From Caprimulgus europaeus (taxonomy: Eukaryota > Chordata > Aves > Caprimulgiformes > Caprimulgidae), in NCBI GenBank assembly GCA_907165065.1, contig OU015532.1:47348839-47412838 (forward strand): a DNA stretch of 64,000 bases, in the 5' to 3' direction. Below the pieces are notes generated by a model. It searched no databases and was not told where the DNA came from. It saw nothing but the letters and a program-made list of their open reading frames with translations. Shown piece after piece: positions 54,709-64,000 of the stretch (within the stretch, counting starts at the first letter, position 1; every line of letters starts with the position of its first letter). The translations under genes were made by a program, and so were the position numbers.

Positions 54709-57700
54709 TATTATTTTTAAACAGTTACCACTTCTAAGTGTGGTATTTTTAAAGGTCCAGATTTTATTTACAGCATTTTTAGTGAAAATGTGTTTTCTTA
54801 TTTCACATTAAATTAAAAAAAATAGATTAAAAATAAAAGGGACTTTCAAAAGGGCTACAATAGCATTGCACTTTAACCAGATACCAACTCCACCTTGCCA
54901 AAAACTTACCCATTGCGGAGCTTTCTGTCTGCCTGCCTTGTTCTGCTGTGGTGGAGAAATAGATACTGGTAGCCACCAAGGAGAGAAGGACTTAGTGAAG
55001 AGAGTAGTCCTTTTATTAAAAAGGCCATCTCTAACTTTGGCTTTATGTTCTTTACAATACATGGCAGCTGAAAGAAAGAATTAGAAATAGGAAAAAGAAT
55101 GCAGGCTGGTCCTGAGTTTAGCAGCAGGAACTAAAAAGATCACTTTCAAGGCTTGCTACCGTTCATTCCAAAGATCTCGCTGGCAGCCTCTCTTCCCCAG
55201 TGTGACCCTTGTCATTGAATAAAGGAGTTTGATATTTTTAAGAAAAAGGAACAGGTATGGGAGCTTCAGTAAAGTCATCAAAGAGCCTGCTGTTCTCATA
55301 CAAATGAGAAGAAAAAGTTCTTTTCCTACAAACCTGGCTGTGAAGAGATCGGAATTTTAACAGCAGTGATGGGCTATTGTTTGTATCAGGCCTAATTAAC
55401 CTAGAGAAATGGTTTGTTCGGGGTTGTTTTAAAATTATATATTTATCCATAAATATATTTTCCTGTTTTCCTTTCCACATTCTTCCTTGCTATATCTCAT
55501 AAAACACCGGGCAGCCTAGAGCCCTGCAGCTGGGGTGCCCGTGGCCAGCCACTGACTCCAGGGGGTAGGAGCTGGCAGCCACACGGCTCCACTGTCCTTC
55601 CTCCTTCCCTCCTCAGCCTCCGTGAACTCCAGCACCCGACGAGCAGTGGTAGCAATGCCCTCCAGGGAGTTTTAGAATAGTTCTAATTGTTCAGTTGTGC
55701 TGTGGCATTAGAAGTGATCCAGAAGTCTCGCTAACTCATCTTACACTCACATTCCGTGTTACTTGAGGGCGCTGACAATGTCCTTCGATTCCCTGAGATT
55801 TAATTTTCACATTAGGGTTTTGTCACCGAACAAATGCCATTGGAAGCTGCTTCTTTAGCAAATCTTAGCTTAGTGAAAAGTAGAAGCAGCACGGAGAGAT
55901 TCCCCAGACAGCTAAGGCAGTAAAAATAGAATGTACCTCTTTAAAGTGAGTTTCATTCTGGATTTCAATAAAACAGACAAATTCATCTTTCTCTTCTTTC
56001 TTTTTCCCTTTTTTTGAAGTTTAATAGAGGTTATAGTAGTGCAGTTTCAAATAATATCAGAAGATCTAATTATTTTTGTTAAGAATCGTGAAATACTTCT
56101 AAGCTGTACTTTGTTACATTCCATTTCAAATCACATTTAATTATTACCTCCTAAATAAAAGGAAGGAATGGAAAATTATGAAGTCTGCGCAGACTGAGTA
56201 TCTCTATTTGAATTCAGTCCCTAAACCTTGAGCTGCTAATTTGATTATGAATTGAAACCTTTGTGGGGACTACTAATTCCATTGCAATCTTCATTTCAAA
56301 TACCCTGACTGATGGCTCCACTTCTCTGATAACCTTCTGCAGAGTGTCACCAGCTTCCTCTGGGATTTTTTATTACTTTTCTTTGTAACAGAGAGAAGAG
56401 TACTCTCTGACCTCAAGTCTGCAGTTAGCAAGACAACAGATGAGAGTGCTGAAATCACAACTGTGGCTCCATTTCCTTCCACTGGGTGAATGTCTTCATT
56501 TTGGTTGGGTCCTGGGCCAGGGAAGTGCTATTACAGGCAGAAAGAGAACCATATTAATAGCTGGATCATTTAAATGTGCTTCTGAGTAGCTGAAATTAAT
56601 TTAAATTCTGCTCCTCTCTGTAAATGTTTTGGAACTTTCCAGCTTGGTTTGATGACTGAATTTAAAGGAGCAATTTTTGATTTTTTTTTTTTTCTTCCCC
56701 TGGCAGATCAATATTCTTTTTTTCCACTCTTTTTAAACAAAAACAAAACCTTTCTTTCCCTACTCTGCTTTAAACTGTCTGCCAAGTGGGTAAAATACTG
56801 GGATGGAAATATTCAAGAGTTACACACTAAGAGAGAATATGCTTTTGTCCTGGCTACCCAAAGCCTAGGGAATAATTGAAAAAATTGAATTAGAGACAGA
56901 TAAAAATACTGAAAGGTGCTTGTAATGGAAAGATGTTGCTCAGTTCTCCAGTGCAGGTTTGCTGGTTTGCTAAAGCCTTGTATTCCTAAGATCCCCTGCA
57001 AAAATTAGAATAGTTTCCTACGAGTTCTGCTTGATGTACATGGTTTCTGCAGTGAGGTTTTACACAGGACATACCAATGGCACAACATGGCAAATGAACA
57101 TTTATTATTTCAGTGCAGCAGACAAGAGGAGTCATTTTTGCTGTGTTACTGTTCTGTTGCAGAGCACGGGTTGTGTTCTGTGGGCACATGGAAATGCTAC
57201 TGGACTTTTCTGTGGGGATGTAGAGCTGGCAGACAGCGCTGTGTCCTTGGGAACTCTTTGTTCTCCATCCTGGCTATTTTGAGTAGTAAGATAACAAAAC
57301 TGTCACTTAAAAAATATCCAATAAACAGGAGGAACTCTTGGAGGAATGTTGTCTTCCTGTAAATCAGTCTGAATGAAAACAGTAGGTTTGGAATATTTAT
57401 TTGAAGGAAAATAGAATAGGTAGTGATGTTTTGGATCAGACTTTTGGTTGGGACCTCTAATTTGTGTCCTCTCTGTGATGGGTGTGTCCCTTCTCTCTGA
57501 CTGGTTTTTAGTATGATGGGCATTGCCCAGATCCAGCCAATATCTGGCTTCTCTGGATTTTGGGGGAAGAAGGAAGACTCTGTAGTTTATTAAATAACAT
57601 TGTCAAGTATGGTTTCCTGTTGGTTATTGAGACCTGTGCTCTTGTTTCTTCCTCCAACAATTTAATTTTTTTAAAAATGCTTTTTATTTAAACTCTTTGT

Positions 57701-60700
57701 TAGCAGAATAGACTTTCACAACAAAAGGTACGAAGGATATGTCTTGGATCAAGCTGCCAGGAGATTCCTGGTGAAAAGATGGCTCCAGTTATCCCAGGCC
57801 ATCTTGTTAATAAGCCCTGCTGATTAACAGAGCGCTGACTCTTCATAGCTCAGAGGAAGTTCTCCACAAGTGCCACTAAACTGTTTCCAGGGATCCAAAT
57901 CTGTTCAGGTTCCCTTTCACAATCTGTGAAATCTTGTGACAATCATTATTGCACAAAAAAGATGAACAACTTGGTAGCCAGCAACCAAAACTGAGGCTGC
58001 CACGTCAGTGCCCTAAGCACACCCCTTTGCTTGCTGTCTGCTCACCTCCACGAAGCTTGTGGTATGTTTAGCCCCCAGGCAAGCCATTGCTCAACGTGTC
58101 CTCTGTTTTGAACCGTCATTCTAAAATATAACTCTCCCTAAATCTGTAGAGAAAGCCTTTATCTTTAGACTTGGTTCTGAGAGCCAAAAAGCTAAAAATG
58201 GGGTATGGCATTTCACTCCTGGGTGCCTAAGTCACCGCTGAATCTGTATTTATGTATCTGTCTTGAACTGGTTTCTGTTAAGCCCCCTGCCCAAGATTTA
58301 GCCACGGCAAAGTTTCACAGCACAGGTTTTTGAGGATGAAGCAGACTCAGGGTTTATGTATTTTCAATATCAGGTCTGTCTGCAAACTTTATCAGCTCGC
58401 TTTTCTTTCCAAAACAGAGTTTTCACTTCTGTTTGCACTGTAGAGCCAGAGGAGTTAATGAGCTGGATTCTGTTCTGTCTCACTACCTACAGAATTAACA
58501 GCTAAATTCTCATTTTCAGAATCATTTTGAGGGAATTATGTTAAAGGCATTAGTAAACAACTTAGATTTGTATGACCCCATGTGAATTACAAGTACTAGA
58601 TACTGAGAATTCTTGAGACAACATATTTGAGTCTCAGATCCTAGAAATTCTTTTTGTACTCAATGCCCACAGCTCCCACTTATGTGGGGAAAAAAAAAAT
58701 AATCAAGCAACTTCAAAGCAAAGACAGTAGAAGACCTCTAATGGCAACATGCTTCTTGTTTAAAGTGGTTTTGTAAATTACATTTCCTAAAGTAGAAAAA
58801 TGGATTCCACTATCCAAGACTACATTCAAAGGACAAAGTGAAGAAGAGTTACTTCCTTGCATAAGAAGCCTCAATAACGGCAAAGAAATGTGGCTGAAAA
58901 TTGGTGTGACTGTCCTGAACTTTTTTCTTAATAATTGCTAAATCTGTACAGAGGAATGCTGGTAGAAACGTTGTTCAAACCCAACATCATGGTGATGATT
59001 CATCAGAGCAGCCAGGCGAGACAGTCCTGTCTCCATGAAATACACTACAAAACCATAATTACTTGTTAATTTCCTCTCTCCGAGCCTTCCTGGCTGCTGT
59101 CAGTATCTCTCCATACCCGTGGCTACTCCTGCCTTCCACTTCAGCGCTGGTTTTAACTTCGGCAGTAGCAGCACTGCTTAAAATCCTCTGTCCTTCTCTA
59201 ACATTTGTTAGTTATGGGTCTTTTTCAGACCACAATTCAGTGTGAATCTGAACAGTCTGTGCCACTTCAGTGCATTGTTTGTTGTAATCCTCTCTGTTAG
59301 GCGGTGGTGGTTGTCTTTGAGGTTCAGGGAATGCAGTTCTGTATCTCCGGCTGGGATCAAGGGGCAGAAGGAAAGTTTCCTGCAGCTTGCTCAAGCTGGC
59401 ACAGCTGCACCATCCTATCTTACCTTTTAGGGCAGATTAAATCCTCTCCTATCTGTATGGCACTGAGCTTGGGTTTATTAAGTTAAAGTACTTTCCTCAG
59501 ATATATATTTCATCTGATGAAGGAGATTAAATTCAGATTTCTGGAGTATTTTTGTTACTTTTTCCTTATAACCAGAGAAACCTTTGCTGTGATATTATCT
59601 AAATGCCACCCTTCTCTTTGCCAGGGTCAGGTTTGGGTTTGCCTCAAATTCCTCAGAATACTGATAAGGAAAATATGGGTTTTGTTATGATGGCAGGCTT
59701 CTGTTCCCACCCAAAGCAGAAACTACCCATTTTCTTCCTTTAGCTGCTGGTTTGGTTGTATGTCTGCTCTTTAAGAAAGACTGAGTTTATTTTTTAATAC
59801 TGAGTTACTCTGTGCTTTTGAGAAAACACTACTGAAATAACAGGAGTGTAGACAGCCACATCACTCCTGCAACCTCGCTGTTACTGTAGGACTGTTGCTA
59901 TAATGTCTCTTTGCTGAAAATGTTTATTTCCAAGAAGCTCACAGAACTTCACAGAGGAAGGAAAGAGTAAAAATGAAATTCATCAAAATGAATGCTGTCC
60001 AACCTTTTCTGTGTTGCTGTTGTGTGGTGAAATATTGTTATTACCGCAAGGGTAGGGATTTCACTTTGGTTCACAGTACTGCTTTTAGACCAGTAGCTGC
60101 TTTTTCTCCTGGGATTTATTTGAAGTGGCTCAGTAGCATTAGTGCCCCAGCAACTTGAGCTAGTTCAGTTTTCCATATGTGAATTTCTCTTATCTCTTAA
60201 AAAAAAAAAATGTTAAAAAAGGCACAACCTTGATTATCGTCTCTCTGGGTTAAGTGAGAGCAGAACAGACAAGTTAGATGTCTCCACTGCTGGGTTAATG
60301 ATGTTCAGAGCTATTCAGCTGAGAAAATACCTGGTCATGTGATGCTATAATATGCTTTTAAATTCTGAAACAGAGGGGTTACTCAGGTTTGAAAGTGCAT
60401 TTTGCAAAGATTACAGTAGTGTCTTTCCCTGATTTTCTTTTTGATTGTAGATGTAAAGGTGATTGTTTTTGCTTTCCTCCTTTTGAAACAGTTTTGTTTC
60501 ACAAATCAGTCTGCCTGTGGTGTGAGCAGATCAAGTGTCTCAAGTTGGAATATCAGGGTTTTCTGTTCCTGATGGTATTGGCACCTCTAAGTGCCTTGAA
60601 CAGAAAATAGCAGTGACTGATACAGCAATAGATGTCGGCCCGAAATACCCGAGCCTAAGCTGTCAATCTAAAAAGCCACAACAACCACAAATTGCACTAG

Positions 60701-60772
60701 GTGAAGCAAGCTCTGGAGTATCTGGGAGCCTTGGAAAAGGGAGCTAAATACCCACAGTCCAAAGTGGGGGAC
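54709..60772. other. single-copy sequence with GC-richer and conserved-looking patches
   Basis: No transposon was recognised. A GC-rich patch at 55505-55675 contains a long pyrimidine tract ending in CAG at 55616, followed by a short open frame and stop (see findings). The stretches 55720-55930 and 57730-58010 have high complexity and retained CpG, compatible with conserved non-coding sequence. A T-rich tract lies at 56683-56693. Confidence 0.45.
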
Positions 60773-60882
60773 GCATATATATATAAATATATATATATAT
60801 AAAAAAAAATATATATATATAAAAAAAAAATATATATATAAAATATATATATATATAAAAATATATATATATGTGTGTATGT
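60773..60882. repeat. compound AT microsatellite, (TA)n alternating with poly-A
   Basis: About 110 bases in which blocks of TA repeats (about 5-9 units) alternate with A runs (two of 9-10 A, then shorter ones) at a period of roughly 20 bases, closing in a short TG run. The TA blocks are self-complementary. Confidence 0.97.
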
Positions 60883-63800
60883 GTTAATGTGAAATGTCTC
60901 TGATATTCAAGCCTGCAAGTTCAGTGCTTCTTTCCAGCAGTAATATTTTGATAATGGATTAATGGAAATGAAATTGAGAAGGGGAAGGAAAGGTGTGCCT
61001 GCTCTACCCTATTAATCCAAAATAGTCTCCTGTGGACACTATCTTAATTTACCTCCAACCTTTTAATTAATCTTAATTAGACTTGTTTATTAGCAGATTG
61101 GAGTATGTGTATTTAGCACTGAAAGTTTTTGGGTGTTTCTGCCCAAGCAGACTGAAAAAGGAGTGCAATCAATTAAATGATGTAGGGTAGTAGGAAATTA
61201 AGACTGTTTCAGCAGGATATGGGCAATGTGTCGTCCTGGAGATGCATTGCACCTTCACATCTTCACTGTTTCTTACAGACCAAATGAAATGTCTCCTGGA
61301 AGTCATTCTGCAAACAGAGGCAGAGAATATATTAGATAGACCCAGTATCTCCATGACAGCACCTCTATTAAAAATGGATGGACAGCTTCCGAATACCCAT
61401 TGTTTGCTGTCACCACTGATAGGATTTGGCTAATGAAACAGCTAATTAGATTTTTGTAATCCTGTCGTCGTTGTTTGAGACAGGTGACATTTGGCTTGAA
61501 TTTCTCATGTGGATCTCTTCAGCCTGGGAAGGAATACTTTCCTCTGGCCAATTTGGCTGTTGTCACTTTGCTGGACTGGCAGTTCCCTCTGTTGGTGTAA
61601 TGAAATCACTGCCTTCCCAAACACAGCCCTGTCACTCGGCAGCTGAATGGAAAAGAGGAGGAAACCGAGGAGCCGATTAGTCAAACAGGTCTGTGCTCCA
61701 AATCCATTTCTGAAATCAAACAGGAGAATTGGATTGAGTTCAGAATGGAGGAATTACGGAGGTATTATTACCCACTGCATTCCATATTCATCAGCTCGCT
61801 GAACGTGCCCGGATTTGCCAGGCGTTCTCCACTCCCCACTCCTCATTCCTATCGGCGCGGGTGCAGCCAAGGGATAACAACCAAGTTAAAAGCTGTCTCA
61901 ATTACAGAGCGATTAAGACAAATCTGGGTGGATGCTGAATGTTAATCTGACAGGCCACATCCTTCTGCAAAGTAAGAAGGTGTAACTTTCACTGGTAGCT
62001 TTCTGACTTGAGCATTGCACCGTGATGAGACTCATTTATGAGAGAATGTGGTCCTTGGAGCTTAACTGAGTTGTTTATTGGTTTGTTTTGATTTTTTTTT
62101 TAACCTCCTTGTTAATAGTATTTCTTCTGCTATTGATTTCTAATGGGAGTTGGGAGCTTTTTTCCCTTAGAGATTCTTATTAAATCCCTGCAATTAGAGG
62201 AAAAAAAAATTACACTGACCAGGAAAGCTGTATTAATTGGTAACTCAATATAGTTTGACCCAGATCATCTGTGTTTCTGCCTGGGTGTTCCCCTGCCATC
62301 TGAGGGGCTCTGAGTTCTGTCTGTCTTCAGAAGAGCTGTGGTTTTCAGGAGCTGGGCTCTCACGTTGAAGCAGGGGTAGTGTTACCTTCCGTTCTTATTT
62401 TAAGTGAGAAGACAACAGTTTTCTGTGGTCAGATATGAACCTCAGAATTAGTGCCCTTCAGAAAGAGGAGAAAAAGCTGAATTGCGAAGGACTTTTGGAA
62501 AATGTTTCAAACTTTTCACGGCAGATTCTATTTCTGTAAAATTTCATCAAATTTCAGCACTACTTTTCATGAATTTTCTTTTCCCTTGCCATTCTTTATC
62601 TGCCTTATGTATTTTTAGAACTCAGTTGAATAACTGCTTTGGTTTCTTCAGATGCTGCCACCCATATTTTGCCTAACTGAGATGTTCTGTTTTCAGAATA
62701 CACCTGACATTGAGTAAATTACATGGGACATAACGGCTTTCACAGCCTTGGGAGCCTGCTGCTATTGTTCATGGATCTTTAAATGTTTAAACGTTGTACT
62801 TAGGGTGTATGTCCAAGAGATTGTGTCTCAGACCTTTGAGTTCTTTTGTTTTTATAAATCATCAAGAGGTTTTTGGAAAAAACGTTTAAACTAAAGAAAT
62901 ATTTGCTTTTACAAGATAAACTGGCAACTTTTAATCATAATCTGGTAGTGGTTATTTAAAAAAAAAACACAATTATTTTTAGGTACTGAAAAATTTCATT
63001 TTCTTTTTCCTATTGCTGATATTAAAATACTTTTCTTTCTGAAAATAAGAATGGCTCAAGTAGAGCAAGATGACTTTCTGTAAAATACTTTATACCTGTC
63101 CATACCTAAAGGGGCTATTTTTAGCACATATAGGTCATGTCAAGGTTTCAAGGATGCCAAAAAGGGAAACTTCTATATTTTTGCTGAGGTTGTTGGTTCA
63201 TTTTTTAAATATGGACATTTGTCTACTACAAAGTAAAAGGAAAAATAATTTCACATTCTTCTTGAGTTTTGAGGTATTAATCAGTTAGGTCACTATGGAC
63301 ACAAAGTCAATCCTCTTAGTAACGTAACTGTAATATCAAACCCTCGGAGCTATCTGGCCCTTCTGCCTGGCTGTTCATTATTGGTGATAATTGCATGGGA
63401 AGGAAGTTGTTGTCTGCTCCTGCTGTTTATTCTCCAGAATAAGCATAATCCTTTGTTTGTGGACAGCACAATTAGCAGCTTTGGAAATCATAATTATTTT
63501 TATACCTGGGGCTTAGAAAATTCCGAGGGGAAAAGATACTCTTAAGCCTTATGTGAAAATATTATATTTATTTGGAGTTACTTTTCAAAGCTTCAGTTGT
63601 CTGAGATATGAGAACATCTGTAAGAGATGTTTATCTGCTCGTTCCACACGTGTGTGTGTGCATGGGTTATGGGAATGTGCATGGAACAGAGTACACAAAG
63701 CAAAAGACAGCAATAGCCAAAAAAGCAAAACAGTGACACAAGACATGGCACAAAAGTGAGCACCCAAACAGCGTGCTATCCTAGAACAGAGATATCATGG

Positions 63801-64000
63801 ACTGACAGAATAGATTTGATCTTCCCGAGTACCTCACGGAACTGGTACGAGCCAGCCTGGCTGGGAAGGCTGGGAAAGAGAGAAGCCAACCTGTGAGCGG
63901 GTGGCCCAAGCAGGGCAGCTTTTCCTTCCCCTCGGGCAACCCTTGTCTGTCTCTGTAGCAGGTGTTGGTGTGGTGTTCTTGGCCCTGTTTCCAGTGGGAG
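60883..64000. other. single-copy sequence, possible regulatory DNA
   Basis: No transposon was recognised. The stretch 61440-61980 has high complexity, several TAAT homeodomain-type cores and retained CpG (for example atcggcgcgggtgc near 61851) and looks more constrained than its surroundings. From about 63800 to the end of the window G+C rises, which may mark the edge of a gene or island lying beyond 64000. A CACGTG E-box adjoins a short TG run near 63647-63660. No gene can be called. Confidence 0.45.

Noticed and set aside
54318-54737. 139-codon + frame
   Set aside because: Most of it is the antisense of a minus-strand CR1.
57031-57523. Overlapping frames of 83-108 codons on both strands
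   Set aside because: Overlap in several frames with no domain or splice context points to a stop-poor stretch rather than a gene.

Overview
The window looks like bird nuclear DNA, probably from a neoavian such as a songbird. The evidence is the transposon fauna: five or six CR1 LINE remnants of at least two age classes, and four avian-type endogenous retroviral LTRs. The background is AT-rich and there are no tRNA, rRNA or bacterial-style gene features. No host protein-coding gene, RNA gene or operon could be identified with confidence. Most of the 64 kb reads as intergenic or long-intron sequence. Open reading frames are short, unrelated to any protein I recognise, and of lengths expected by chance.

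Layout. From 1 to 4.1 kb there is single-copy sequence with one solo LTR (438-965, + strand). At 4.1-4.5 kb lies an internally deleted CR1, followed by a C16/A9 tract. From 4.5 to 20.8 kb the DNA is nearly repeat-free, with a short CR1 tail near 16.03 kb and several plus-strand stretches that look like exons (about 5.0-5.2, 10.26-10.35, 11.47-11.61 and 14.5-14.7 kb). At 20.8-21.3 kb two old CR1 pieces lie in opposite orientation. From 21.3 to 39.8 kb there is single-copy, AT-rich DNA with simple tracts.

The block 39.86-43.30 kb is the most complex part of the window. It holds two related minus-strand LTRs, a plus-strand CR1, a GC- and CpG-rich island of about 1.1 kb with four head-to-tail copies of a 91-bp unit and a duplicated 43-bp unit, and a third minus-strand LTR bounded by a possible 4-bp target-site duplication. 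From 43.3 to 64 kb single-copy DNA resumes, with an ancient CR1 tail (53.1 kb), a younger minus-strand CR1 (54.4-54.7 kb), an AT microsatellite (60.8 kb) and several stretches that could be conserved non-coding elements.

Because no gene is established, no pathway or operon can be reconstructed. The best candidates for something undescribed are the CpG-rich 91-bp minisatellite island and the putative plus-strand exons. Both are inferences from reading the sequence and no search was run.
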